From Halomonas sp. I5-271120 (lineage in GTDB: Bacteria; Pseudomonadota; Gammaproteobacteria; Pseudomonadales; Halomonadaceae): a stretch of 64,000 nt of DNA. A model generated the notes under the pieces. That model saw only the letters and a program-made list of their open reading frames with translations, was not told the origin of the DNA and ran no database searches. Below are positions 7,207-18,564 of the stretch, in pieces. Numbering within the stretch: the first letter of the stretch is position 1; each line of letters opens with the position of its first letter. The translations under genes and the position numbers were made by a program. Where the stretch lies: positions 2,046,001 through 2,110,000 of the forward strand of contig NZ_CP130701.1 in NCBI RefSeq assembly GCF_030553075.1. The letters are read 5' to 3'.

Positions 7207-8838
7207 ATGCAAGACCTGACGCTGGTGATGGCCCAATTCGACCCCCTGGTCGGCGATATTCCCGGCAACGCCGAGCGTGCCATCGAAGCGGTGCGCGAGG
7301 CACGCATCGAGCACGGCGCGGATATCGTGGTATTCCCCGAACTGTTTCTGACCGGCTATCCGCCGGAGGACCTGCTGCTACGCCCTTCCATGGAGACGCG
7401 CCTGCGCGAGGCCCGCGCGCGCATGGCGGCCAAGGTCGCCCAAGATGTGCTGGTGATCATCGGTTACCCCGGTCGCCGTGAAGGGCACACCTACAACCTG
7501 GCGGGCCTTTTGTATAACGGCGAGTGGCTCGACGAGTACGCCAAGCAGGCACTGCCCAACTACCAGGTGTTCGACGAGCAGCGCTACTTCAGTGCCGGCA
7601 CCGAGCCGCTGGTGATCGAGCATAAGGGCGCCAAGCTCGGCATCCTGATCTGCGAGGATGTTTGGAAGACCGAGCCGGTTCGCCTAGCCTGCGAGGCGGG
7701 TGCGGAGATTCTGATTACGCTCAATTCGTCGCCCTACCACCAGGACAAGCCCGCCGAGCGTCTCGAGCTCCTGCGCGAGCGCGCCGCCGAGGCCAAACGC
7801 CCGCTGGTGTATGTAAACCAGGTGGGGGGCCAGGACGAGCTGGTGTTTGACGGCGGCTCGGCCTGCGTCGATGCCAATGGCCAGCTGCAGGTGCAGGCGC
7901 CCCACTGGCAGGTGGGGCTGATGCCGGTGCAGTTCCTGCGCGAGCAGGAAACTTGGGTGCCTCAGGCCGGCGAGTGCGAGCCGCTGCCCGAGCCCGAGGA
8001 AAGTCTCTATTTCGCGCTGGTCACCGGGGTGCGTGACTACGTCAACAAGAGCGGCTTCAAGGGGGTGGTGATCGGTCTGTCAGGGGGCATCGACTCGGCG
8101 CTGACGCTTTCCATTGCGGTCGATGCCCTGGGTCCCGAGCGGGTGCATGCGGTGATGATGCCGTATCACTACACCGCGGATATCTCCAGGGCGGATGCGG
8201 CCGAACAGGCCAAGCTGCTGGGCGTCGGCTATGAGGTGATGCCCATCGCGCCGATGGTCGAGAGCTTCATGGACACCCTGGCCGAGAGCTTCGCCGGCAC
8301 CGAGCGCGACACCACCGAGGAGAACCTGCAATCACGCTGTCGTGGCGTGTTGCTGATGGCGATCTCCAACAAGAAAGGCCTGATGGTGTTGACCACCGGT
8401 AACAAGAGCGAGATGGCGGTGGGTTACGCCACGCTCTACGGTGACATGGTCGGCGGCTACAACGCCCTGAAGGATGTCTACAAGACCTGGGTCTACCGTC
8501 TGGCGCGCTGGCGCAACGACCAGGAGCCGGCGATTCCCGAACGGGTCATCGAGCGTCCGCCGTCGGCAGAGCTGGCGCCGGATCAGCAGGACAGCGATTC
8601 ACTGCCCGGATACGACACCCTGGACGCCATCCTGGTTCGCTACATCGAGGGTGACATGAGCGCCGAGGCGATCATCGAAGCCGGCTTCGCTCGCGAGGAT
8701 GTCTATCAGGTGGTCAAGCTGGTCGATCGCTGTGAGTACAAGCGCCGTCAGGCGCCGGTAGGCGTGCGCGTCACACCAAGGGGCTTCGGTCGCGACCGTC
8801 GCTACCCGATCGTCAACGGCTGGCAGCCCGGCGAATAG
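7207..8838 (+). CDS. nadE: Glutamine-dependent NAD+ synthetase
   Basis: A 543-residue two-domain enzyme that makes NAD+ from deamido-NAD using glutamine nitrogen. The N-terminal nitrilase-like amidase shows the Glu (VVFPELFLTGY), Lys (around LDEYAKQALPNY) and Cys (LGILICEDVWK) triad. The C-terminal synthetase domain has the PP-loop SGGIDSALT at about residue 290 and TGNKSEMAVGYATLYGDM. The start is set at ATG 7207 (MQDLTLVMAQFDPL), where family similarity begins. An upstream in-frame ATG at 7159 would add 16 residues with no homologous character. Confidence 0.95.
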   Translation: MQDLTLVMAQFDPLVGDIPGNAERAIEAVREARIEHGADIVVFPELFLTGYPPEDLLLRPSMETRLREARARMAAKVAQDVLVIIGYPGRREGHTYNLAGLLYNGEWLDEYAKQALPNYQVFDEQRYFSAGTEPLVIEHKGAKLGILICEDVWKTEPVRLACEAGAEILITLNSSPYHQDKPAERLELLRERAAEAKRPLVYVNQVGGQDELVFDGGSACVDANGQLQVQAPHWQVGLMPVQFLREQETWVPQAGECEPLPEPEESLYFALVTGVRDYVNKSGFKGVVIGLSGGIDSALTLSIAVDALGPERVHAVMMPYHYTADISRADAAEQAKLLGVGYEVMPIAPMVESFMDTLAESFAGTERDTTEENLQSRCRGVLLMAISNKKGLMVLTTGNKSEMAVGYATLYGDMVGGYNALKDVYKTWVYRLARWRNDQEPAIPERVIERPPSAELAPDQQDSDSLPGYDTLDAILVRYIEGDMSAEAIIEAGFAREDVYQVVKLVDRCEYKRRQAPVGVRVTPRGFGRDRRYPIVNGWQPGE

Positions 8839-8942
8839 GGCGTCGCCTGGGTCATGGGTGGCCGCCACTGAATGAGGCAGCGAGTCAGTCGTTGAATAGC
8901 GCAGCGGGTCTCACCTGACGCTGCGCTGATGAAACAAAAAGG

Positions 8943-8977
8943 AAAACGCCCCGTCGGCTTGGCCGGCGGGGCGTTTT
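8943..8977. terminator. Bidirectional terminator between nadE and bamD
   Basis: An 11-bp inverted repeat (AAAACGCCCCG/CGGGGCGTTTT) has A and T tracts on both sides, so it can end the rightward nadE and the leftward bamD transcripts. Confidence 0.85.
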
Positions 8978-9011
8978 CGTGTCGTTCTCGTGCGCTCTGG
9001 CGAGGGCGAGA

Positions 9012-9824
9012 TCAGCCGTCCAGGCGCAGGGTCGCGTCGACGTATTTGGCATCGAAGGTGCGGCCGTCAAGGCGCTCGTGATCCGGGGCATTCTCGATCA
9101 GCGTCGCGAGCACTTCGCGGGCACGATCAGTCATGCCAAGGCCCAGGTAGCCTTCGACCATGACCGCAAGAGCGTCGTGATTGGCCGGCGCCTCCGGGTA
9201 GTGGGAGATCACCCAGCGCCCACGCTTGACCGCTGCCAGATAGGCGCCCTTGCGCAGATAGAAGTCGGCCACCTGCAGCTCATGGCGGGCCAGCACATTG
9301 CGCAGATAGACCAGGCGCTGCTGGGCGTCCGGGGCGTACTCGCTGTCCGGGAAGCGCTCGATGAGCTCGCGAAAGTCGTTGTAGGACTCGCGGGTCGCGC
9401 CCAGGTCGCGCTTGGAGATGTCGATCAGCTTGAGCCCTTCGAGGCTGAAGCGGCCCGCCTGATAGGCGGCCAGACCGCGCATGTAGTAGGCGTAGTCGAC
9501 CTGGGGATGGTCCGGCTGCAGGCGGATGAAACGGCTGGCAGCCGCCCGCGCCGATTCCCAGTTGTCGGTCTGGTAGTAGGCGTAGATCAGCTCCAGCTGC
9601 GCCTGATCGGCGTGGTCGCCGAAGGGATAGCGGGCGTCGAGGGCTTCGAGCCGGCTCACGGCGTTGGTATAGTTCTGCGCCTCCAGCGCCGTCATCGCCT
9701 GCTGGTAAAGCTCAGCTTCCGCGAGCTCATCGGGAACGGTGTCGTTGCCGGCGCAGCCGGCGAGCAGGGCGGCTGTCAGGGCATAGGCGCCCAGCCGTGT
9801 GCCACGGGGGAAAACGCGCATCAT
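9012..9824 (-). CDS. bamD: Outer membrane assembly lipoprotein BamD
   Basis: An essential lipoprotein of the BAM complex, which inserts beta-barrel proteins into the outer membrane. The 270-residue protein has a lipoprotein signal with lipobox LLAGC (cysteine at residue 24), then tetratricopeptide repeats rich in the family's words (LYQQAMTALEAQNY, RLEALDARYPFG, QAQLELIYAYYQ, DNWESARAAASRFIRLQPDHP). ATG 9824 has a GAGG ribosome site; a TTG at 9842 is possible but less likely. It is divergent from rluD, its usual neighbour in gammaproteobacteria. Confidence 0.95.
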   Translation of the reverse strand: MMRVFPRGTRLGAYALTAALLAGCAGNDTVPDELAEAELYQQAMTALEAQNYTNAVSRLEALDARYPFGDHADQAQLELIYAYYQTDNWESARAAASRFIRLQPDHPQVDYAYYMRGLAAYQAGRFSLEGLKLIDISKRDLGATRESYNDFRELIERFPDSEYAPDAQQRLVYLRNVLARHELQVADFYLRKGAYLAAVKRGRWVISHYPEAPANHDALAVMVEGYLGLGMTDRAREVLATLIENAPDHERLDGRTFDAKYVDATLRLDG

Positions 9825-9970
9825 GGTCCTCGTCTCAAACAACCCGAATGGCCGTGGTAGAATTACTCAGCGGCTCATCATAAAGCACTCACGATAAACC
9901 ACTCAGGGCAGGCCGCAAAGCGCCGAGCCTTGGTGCCTCGTCAGTGCCACCTCAAAGGCACATAGCCCCC

Positions 9971-10930
9971 ATGTCAGAAACCGTACATCGCGACGCCCGC
10001 ATTCCCGAGGCCATGGCCGGTCAGCGCTTCGATCAGGTGGCGGCCGAGATCTTCGCCGACTTCTCTCGAGAACGCCTCAAGGCCTGGATAAAATCCGGCG
10101 ACCTGACCCTCGACGGCGCCCGTGCCAAGCCCAAGGACAAGATCTACGGCGGAGAGCAGCTCCTGCTGACTGCCGTGGTCGAGGACGAACTGCGCTTCGA
10201 GCCCCAGGCCATCGACCTGGACATCGTCCATGAAGACGACGCCGTGCTGGTGATCAACAAGCCCGCCGGCCTGGTGGTGCATCCGGCTGCCGGTAATCCC
10301 GACGGTACCCTGCTCAACGCCGTGCTGCATCATTGCCCGGCGCTTGCTAGCGTGCCGCGTGCCGGTATCGTACACCGCCTCGACAAGGACACCACCGGTT
10401 TGATGGTGGTGGCCAAGACCCTTGCCGCCCAGACTCATCTGGTCGAGCAACTACAGGCGCGAAGCGTCTCTCGGGAGTACGATGCCGTGGTCACCGGGGT
10501 CGTGACCTCCGGCGGGCGCATTGAGGCGCCGATCGGGCGTCACCCCAAGGACCGCAAGCGCCAGGCGGTCACTGCTTCTGGCAAGCCGGCCGTTACCCAT
10601 TACCGGGTCACCGAGCGTTTTCGTAATCACACCCATGTGCGCTGCAAACTCGAGACCGGCCGGACCCACCAGATCCGCGTGCACATGGCCCACCAGCGCT
10701 TTCCGCTGATTGGCGATAGCCTCTATGGCGGGCGTCTCAAGCTGCCGCCGGGGGCCGACGATGATCTCAAGGATCTGCTGCGCGGCTTCCCACGTCAGGC
10801 CCTGCATGCCCGCAAGTTGGCATTCGTGCACCCGGAAAGCGGTCAGCGCCTCGAGTTTCGCGTCGCCCTGCCCGACGATATGCTGATGCTGCTCGACTAC
10901 CTGCGCGACGATCACGAAACCATGCGATGA
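9971..10930 (+). CDS. rluD: 23S rRNA pseudouridine synthase RluD
   Basis: It makes pseudouridines at 1911, 1915 and 1917 of helix 69 in 23S rRNA (E. coli numbering). The 319-residue protein has an N-terminal S4 RNA-binding domain (QRFDQVAAEIFADFSRERL) and the RluA-type catalytic domain with the active aspartate in GIVHRLDKDTTGLMVVAK, at about residue 138. TGRTHQIRVHMAH and PLIGDSLYGG follow. The start at ATG 9971 fits the family N-terminus. It is followed by pgeF, the common rluD-pgeF-clpB order. Confidence 0.95.
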   Translation: MSETVHRDARIPEAMAGQRFDQVAAEIFADFSRERLKAWIKSGDLTLDGARAKPKDKIYGGEQLLLTAVVEDELRFEPQAIDLDIVHEDDAVLVINKPAGLVVHPAAGNPDGTLLNAVLHHCPALASVPRAGIVHRLDKDTTGLMVVAKTLAAQTHLVEQLQARSVSREYDAVVTGVVTSGGRIEAPIGRHPKDRKRQAVTASGKPAVTHYRVTERFRNHTHVRCKLETGRTHQIRVHMAHQRFPLIGDSLYGGRLKLPPGADDDLKDLLRGFPRQALHARKLAFVHPESGQRLEFRVALPDDMLMLLDYLRDDHETMR

Positions 10931-10958
10931 GGCCATTGCTTTGCTGAGGAATCCGGTG

Positions 10959-11723
10959 ATGACGGACCCCGCTGCGACGCTGCACCCGCACCCCACTCTG
11001 GTGCTACCCGACTGGCCGGCTCCGAGCACGGTGCGGGCCCTGGTCACCACCCGTGAGAGCGGCCCCAGCAGCGGGCCGTTCGCGGCCTTCAATACCGCCG
11101 AGCATGTCGGTGACGACCCGGCGATGGTGGCGCGCTGTCGCGAGCTGTTGCAGGCCGAGATCGGCAGCGACCGTCCACTGCTGTGGCTCGACCAGGTGCA
11201 TGGCGCCAACGTGCAGCAGGTCTATGCTGCGGGGGCGCCCCAAGCCGATGCTGCGGTGGCCTTCGATGCCAGCCATGCCTGCGTGGTACAGACCGCCGAC
11301 TGCCTGCCGGTGTTCTTCTGCGATCAGCGCGGTACCCGAGTGGGCATCGCCCATGCCGGCTGGCGCGGTCTCGCCGGGGGCGTGCTCGAGGCCACGGTGG
11401 CAGCGCTTGGGACCGAGCCCGGCGAGCTGATGGCCTGGCTGGGTCCGGCGATTTCCAACGCGCAGTTCGAGGTAGGCCCCGAAGTGCACGATGCCTTCGT
11501 GGCGGTGCAGCCCGAGGCCAAGAGCGCCTTCGAGCCGAGCCCCTATCGTCTCGGTCACTACATGGCCGACATCTACCGGCTGGCGCGGCTGCGCCTCGAA
11601 CGGCTCGGCGTCGCCCACATCAGCGGCGGCCACTTCTGTACCGCCTGCGAACCGCGCTTCTACTCCCACCGCCGTGACGACGGCGTCACCGGCCGCATGG
11701 CCAGCGCGATCTGGCTGCGCTAA
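10959..11723 (+). CDS. pgeF: Peptidoglycan editing factor PgeF (YfiH, laccase-domain protein)
   Basis: A multicopper-polyphenol-oxidase-fold protein that in E. coli prevents mis-incorporation of serine in murein precursors; purine nucleoside activities are known for other members. The 254-residue protein keeps the metal-site residues: His in LDQVHGANV (about residue 81), Cys in TADCLPVFF (about 114) and His in IAHAGWRGLAGG (about 131). ATG 10959 is preferred; a TTG at 10941 is possible. It lies just after rluD and before clpB. Confidence 0.92.
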   Translation: MTDPAATLHPHPTLVLPDWPAPSTVRALVTTRESGPSSGPFAAFNTAEHVGDDPAMVARCRELLQAEIGSDRPLLWLDQVHGANVQQVYAAGAPQADAAVAFDASHACVVQTADCLPVFFCDQRGTRVGIAHAGWRGLAGGVLEATVAALGTEPGELMAWLGPAISNAQFEVGPEVHDAFVAVQPEAKSAFEPSPYRLGHYMADIYRLARLRLERLGVAHISGGHFCTACEPRFYSHRRDDGVTGRMASAIWLR

Positions 11724-12038
11724 GTGTCTCTCTCGGCCCCGGGCATGGAAAAGCGAAGCGTCTTTTTCAGGGCCGGAAAATGCATCCATGCGATTCCGGC
11801 ATTTCCGCCCTCCATGGCGGTCAGATGAAAAAGCCGAGCGTCCAGGGAGGGATTCACCGCGTCTTCGCGCTTCATGTCCCGGTGGCGTCCTGCCAATCAT
11901 GATCTGCATCAAGCCGGGGCGCCTTTCCTGAGGCTGGCGCCTTGAAAGCGGGCCACCATACCTCCATTGATACTGTCAATACACGACACAGGCAGGCGGT
12001 GCGTCCGATCGCGCCGCTGCTCTCATGGAGGACATGCG
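11724..12038. other. Intergenic region pgeF-clpB
   Basis: A 315-base stretch without a gene I can support. It contains short AT-rich inverted repeats near 11750-11815 of uncertain meaning, the sigma32-type promoter at 11941-11969 and the clpB leader with a GGAGG ribosome site at 12026-12030. Confidence 0.6.
11941..11969 (+). promoter_or_regulatory. Sigma32 (heat-shock) type promoter for clpB
   Basis: CTTGAAA at 11941-11947 is an exact -35 match to the RpoH consensus. It is separated by 14 bases from CTCCATTG, a 6 of 8 match to CCCCATNT. It lies about 70 bases upstream of clpB, a classic RpoH regulon gene. Confidence 0.72.
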
Positions 12039-14642
<2,604 letters not shown>

Positions 14643-14705
14643 CCAAAGAGGCTTTATCACGTCTCGGCCGACCCGAATGCCAACCGCGTCGGCCGGCCAC
14701 ACGCA

Positions 14706-14733
14706 AAGGCCCGCCTCTCAGGAGACGGGCCTT
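14706..14733 (+). terminator. Hairpin terminator after clpB
   Basis: An 8-bp stem (AAGGCCCG/CGGGCCTT) with a 12-base loop lies 64 bases after the clpB stop. The T-run is weak. A second inverted repeat (CGGCCGAC/GTCGGCCG) precedes it. Confidence 0.55.
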
Positions 14734-14782
14734 CGTGCTTTATAGGGCTCCTAGGTCAGCGCCCGACTACCAGGGCTCGCGA

Positions 14783-16150
14783 TCAGCGTGAGCCGGCGCT
14801 GGCGGGTTGCGCCTTCGGTTTCGGTTCGCGGACCAGGCGCTGCTGCAGGTCTTCCAGTGAGACGCCCTTGGTTTCGGGCATCAGGAATTTCACGAACAGC
14901 ACCTGCAGCGCCATCATCACCGCGAAGAAGGCAAACACCGGGCCGCCGTTGAAGGTGCCGAGTACCCAGGGCATCACCAGGGTGATCAGGGCCGCGCAGA
15001 TCCAGTGCACGGAGCTGCCGAAGGACTGGCCGCGGGCGCGCACATGGTTGGGGAAGACCTCGGCGATGAACACCCAGATGATCGCCCCCTGGCTGATCGC
15101 GTGAGCGGCGATGAACAGCCCCAGCAGCAGAGGCACTTCGAGTCCGCCGAGGTTGCCGAGGAAGAAGGCCCGCGAGATCAGCACCAGCGAGACCAGGTAG
15201 CCCACCGAGCCGATATACAGCAGGGTACGGCGACCCAGGCGGTCGATCAGCGCCATGCCGGCCATGGTGAAGACCAGGTTGACCAGGCCGATGCCGGCAG
15301 AGGAGAGCAGGGCGGCGCTGTTGCCGAGTTCGGCGGCTTCAAACACCCGTGGGGCATAGTAGATGATGAAGTTGATGCCCGAGAGCTGGTTGAAAAAAGC
15401 GATCAGGAAAGCCAGCAGGATCGGCAGGCGGTAGCGGCCGGAGAAGAAGGGCGCGTGGGCCTTCTGCTCGCTGGTTTCCGCGGCGCGGATGGTGGCGATT
15501 TCGCGATCCACATCGGCGTCGGGATCGATCTTTCTCAGCACCTCGCTTGCGCCCTCAATGTCGTTGCGCTTGAGGATCAGCCAGCGCGGGCTCTTCGGCA
15601 CTCGGTAGATCATCAGGGTATACAGCAGTGCCGGCACGGCCTCGATGCCCAGCATCCAGCGCCAGGCGCCCTCACCCAGCAGCGAGCCCAGCACGAAGTT
15701 GGAGACGAAGGCCATCAGGATGCCAAACACGATGTTGAACTGGTAGAGGCCCACCAGTGCCCCGCGATGCTTGGCCGGTGCGATCTCGGAGATGTAGGTG
15801 GGGGCGGCGACCGAGGAGATGCCCACGCCGATGCCGCCGATCAGGCGGAAGAAGGAAAACCAGTAGGGATCGGTGGACAACGCCGAGCCGAGCGCCGAGC
15901 CCAGATAGAGGATGCCGATCAGCACCAGAGTGGCTCGTCGCCCCAGCCTGTCGGTGGGCCAGTTACCGCCGATGGCGCCGACCACCGTGCCCCACAGCGC
16001 CATCGACATGATCAGCAGGCCATGCTGTAGATCGCTGAGTCCCCAGAGGGTCTGAATGGGCTTGTCGGCGCCGGAGATGACGGCGGTATCGAAGCCGAAC
16101 AGGAAACCGGCTAGGGCTACCGTGATCGACCACTGAATAATGCGAAACAT
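14783..16150 (-). CDS. Sugar porter family MFS transporter
   Basis: A 455-residue inner-membrane transporter of the MFS sugar porter family (MFS_1/Sugar_tr). Hallmarks are FGFDTAVISGA in the first helix, TDRLGRRATLVLIG in loop 2-3, APAKHRGALVGLYQ, PKSPRWLILK before the central loop, DRLGRRTLLYIG, and PETKGVSLEDLQ at the C-terminus, the classic end motif. Twelve hydrophobic segments fit. The likely substrate is a hexose or pentose by proton symport; the exact sugar is not readable. ATG 16150 with AAGGAGA seven bases upstream is preferred over longer starts. A LacI-type operator lies 66 bases upstream. It has no enzyme partner in the window. Confidence 0.9.
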   Translation of the reverse strand: MFRIIQWSITVALAGFLFGFDTAVISGADKPIQTLWGLSDLQHGLLIMSMALWGTVVGAIGGNWPTDRLGRRATLVLIGILYLGSALGSALSTDPYWFSFFRLIGGIGVGISSVAAPTYISEIAPAKHRGALVGLYQFNIVFGILMAFVSNFVLGSLLGEGAWRWMLGIEAVPALLYTLMIYRVPKSPRWLILKRNDIEGASEVLRKIDPDADVDREIATIRAAETSEQKAHAPFFSGRYRLPILLAFLIAFFNQLSGINFIIYYAPRVFEAAELGNSAALLSSAGIGLVNLVFTMAGMALIDRLGRRTLLYIGSVGYLVSLVLISRAFFLGNLGGLEVPLLLGLFIAAHAISQGAIIWVFIAEVFPNHVRARGQSFGSSVHWICAALITLVMPWVLGTFNGGPVFAFFAVMMALQVLFVKFLMPETKGVSLEDLQQRLVREPKPKAQPASAGSR

Positions 16151-16215
16151 TCGCTTTCTCCTTGCTGGGCACCTTTCGTCGCTGCTTCTCGTCAGTCCTT
16201 GCTTGGTTTGCCTCG

Positions 16216-16231
16216 GGTGAATCGATTCACC
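16216..16231. promoter_or_regulatory. LacI-type operator O1 (perfect 16-bp palindrome)
   Basis: GGTGAATCGATTCACC is a perfect palindrome of LacI/GalR-family operator style with a central CG. It lies 66-81 bases upstream of the sugar-porter start, so it probably controls that gene. No LacI-type gene is in the window. Confidence 0.65.
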
Positions 16232-16320
16232 TAAGGTCCGAGGCAAGAGGCCAATGCAAGGTACTGACCAAGAGGCCAGGAAAAGCCCGGCGAAAGGTGT
16301 AAAGATGCGTTGAGTGATTG

Positions 16321-16336
16321 GGTGAATCGTGTCAGC
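16321..16336. promoter_or_regulatory. Second operator-like site O2
   Basis: GGTGAATCGTGTCAGC matches O1 at 13 of 16 positions, including the whole left half-site. Its centre is 105 bases from O1, about ten helical turns, which would suit repression by looping. Confidence 0.45.
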
Positions 16337-16839
16337 CGGGAATCATTACAGCAACCAGCCTGCAAATCTGCCACCCAGGACGCGCTAGACATTGGTCCAA
16401 GAGTGGTGGCGCCGGTACCATATCTCCCGCATCCATAGCGCCTTTCGGACGCCCGTCAGCCGGTTGAAGCGGCATGTTCTCGTCTACTCGTCGCAGGAAC
16501 GCGGTTTCACGGTTGACACTACCGTGGGCCTATTGGACTCTTGACGGTTCCTGATTGCGGGCGCGGACGAATCCGGGCGATCCCCGACCGCCGCGTGAAG
16601 GGTAGGTCGCAAGACCTCTACCCGCCGAAGGATTATCCGGGCAAGGCTATCCGCCTCGCTCGGCCAACGCCCCGACACGGTGAACCGCCGTGATGTGAGT
16701 GCAGGCCCTATCCGGGCCGAATGAAGCCAGGGTTTGGCATCAGGTGCCGGCATCGACCGGCCGCGGCATACCGCCGCACTCGACTTGCGTGCCTCTTTGA
16801 GCACGGCAAGGCACTCGAGACCTCCAGGGGAGAAATACA
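16337..16839 (+). other. Structured leader region upstream of ilvI
   Basis: About 500 bases with no supported gene. It holds several hairpins: GGGTA-GGTC-GCAA-GACC-TC-TACCC at 16600-16623, and GGCCC/GGGCC around 16705-16720. A TTGACA at 16513-16518 lacks a convincing -10 element. A structured leader could control ilvIH, but I find no leader peptide rich in Leu, Ile or Val, so classical attenuation is not supported. Confidence 0.35.
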
Positions 16840-18564
16840 GTGGAACTGCTTTCCGGCGCCGACATGATCGCCCGCTTCCTTCAGGACGAGGGCGTCGAAT
16901 ACATCTATGGCTATCCCGGCGGAGCGGCGTTGCATATCTATGACGCCCTGTTCCGTCAGGACAAGGTCAAACACATCCTGGTACGCCACGAGCAGGCCGC
17001 GACACATGCCGCCGACGGCTATGCCCGGGCTTCCGGCAAACCAGGCACCGTGCTGGTCACCTCGGGCCCCGGCGCGACCAACGCCGTGACCGGTATCGCC
17101 ACCGCCTACATGGACTCGATCCCGCTCGTCGTGCTGTGCGGGCAGGTGATGAGTCATCTGATCGGTGATGATGCCTTCCAGGAAACCGACATCATCGGTG
17201 TGACCCGTCCGGTGGTGAAGCATAGCTTCTCGATCAGGCACCCGTCGGAGATTCCCGAGGTGCTGAAAAAGGCGTACTACCTGGCTGCCACCGGTCGTCC
17301 CGGGCCGGTGGTGGTGGACATTCCCAAGGACATGACCGCTCCCACCGAGCGCTACGAGTACGTCTACCCGAAGAAGGTCAAGCTGCGCTCCTACAACCCG
17401 GTCACTCGCGGTCATACCGGTCAGATCAAGAAGGCCGTGGAGCTGATGCTCAAGGCCAAGCGCCCGGTGTTCTACACCGGTGGCGGGGTGGTGACTGGTA
17501 ACGCAAGCGAAGGGCTGACGGATCTGGTCAAGCACCTGGGCTTCCCGATCACCACCACCCTGATGGGCATCGGCGCCTACCCGCAAAGCGATCGTCAGTG
17601 TCTCGGTTGGCTGGGCATGCACGGTTCCTATGAATCGAACATGGCCATGCACCATGCCGACCTGGTGATCGCCATTGGTGCGCGCTTCGATGACCGGGTG
17701 ACCAACAACACCTCCAAGTTCTGCCCTACGGCCAAGATCATTCACGTCGACATCGATCCCAGTTCGGTATCCAAGACCGTGCGCGCCGACGTGCCGATCG
17801 TCGGGCCGGCGGCCAGCGTCATCAATGAGATGATCAGTCTGGTACAGGGCAAGGAGATCAGTCAGCCCGAGGCACTCGCCGAGTGGTGGCAGAAGCTTGA
17901 TGGCTGGCGCGATGAGCGGGTAGGTAAGCTGTACGAGCCCTCCCAGGAAGGCGAGCCGCTCAAGCCTCAGGAAGTGATCGAAGCCGTCTGCCGGGTGACT
18001 CGCGGCGAGGCCTACGTCACCACCGATGTCGGCCAACATCAGATGTTTGCGGCCCAGTACTACAAGTTCGACAAGCCCAATCGTCTGATTACCTCGGGCG
18101 GGCTTGGCACCATGGGGTTCGGTTTCCCGGCGGCCATGGGCGTCAAGAAGAGCTATCCCGATGAGGATGTGGTCTGCATCACCGGTGAGGGCAGCTTCCA
18201 GATGATGATGCAGGAGCTCTCGACCTGTAAGCAGTACGGGGTGGGGGTGAAGATCATCAACCTGAACAACGGCTCGCTGGGCATGGTGCGCCAGTGGCAG
18301 GACCTGAACTACAAGTCACGTCACGCCCAGTCTTACATGGAGTCGCTGCCGGACTTCCAGATGCTGATCGAGTCGTATGGCTTCACCGCCATCAAGGTGG
18401 AACGTCACGAGGATCTCGAACCCGCTCTCGAGCGGGCCTTCGCCGACAAGAACGAGCTGGTGTTCCTCGACGTCTACGTCGACCCGCGCGAGCACGTTTA
18501 TCCGATGCAGGTGCCTCTGGGCTCCATGCGTGACATGCTGCTTTCGAAGACGGAGCGGACCTGA
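16840..18564 (+). CDS. ilvI: Acetolactate synthase large subunit (IlvI type)
   Basis: The catalytic subunit of acetohydroxyacid synthase III. It condenses pyruvate with pyruvate or 2-oxobutyrate in valine, leucine and isoleucine synthesis, with TPP, FAD and Mg. At 574 residues it equals the length of E. coli IlvI. The N-terminal FGYPGGA-type motif appears as YGYPGGAALHIYDAL. The catalytic glutamate is in VRHEQAATHAADGYARA at about residue 51, and the TPP-binding motif starts at GEGSF (about 449) and runs to NLNNGSLGMVRQWQ. Translation starts at GTG 16840 behind AGGGGAG. Its stop overlaps the ilvH start (TGATG). Confidence 0.96.
   Translation: MELLSGADMIARFLQDEGVEYIYGYPGGAALHIYDALFRQDKVKHILVRHEQAATHAADGYARASGKPGTVLVTSGPGATNAVTGIATAYMDSIPLVVLCGQVMSHLIGDDAFQETDIIGVTRPVVKHSFSIRHPSEIPEVLKKAYYLAATGRPGPVVVDIPKDMTAPTERYEYVYPKKVKLRSYNPVTRGHTGQIKKAVELMLKAKRPVFYTGGGVVTGNASEGLTDLVKHLGFPITTTLMGIGAYPQSDRQCLGWLGMHGSYESNMAMHHADLVIAIGARFDDRVTNNTSKFCPTAKIIHVDIDPSSVSKTVRADVPIVGPAASVINEMISLVQGKEISQPEALAEWWQKLDGWRDERVGKLYEPSQEGEPLKPQEVIEAVCRVTRGEAYVTTDVGQHQMFAAQYYKFDKPNRLITSGGLGTMGFGFPAAMGVKKSYPDEDVVCITGEGSFQMMMQELSTCKQYGVGVKIINLNNGSLGMVRQWQDLNYKSRHAQSYMESLPDFQMLIESYGFTAIKVERHEDLEPALERAFADKNELVFLDVYVDPREHVYPMQVPLGSMRDMLLSKTERT

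Noticed and set aside
15005..16030. 341-codon plus-strand frame opposite the sugar porter
   Set aside because: Gln/Asp/Gly-rich shadow of a clear MFS gene on the other strand.
16484..16804. 106-codon minus-strand frame in the ilvI upstream region
   Set aside because: No ribosome site, no domain, and Arg/Ser/Pro-rich composition; not supported as a gene.
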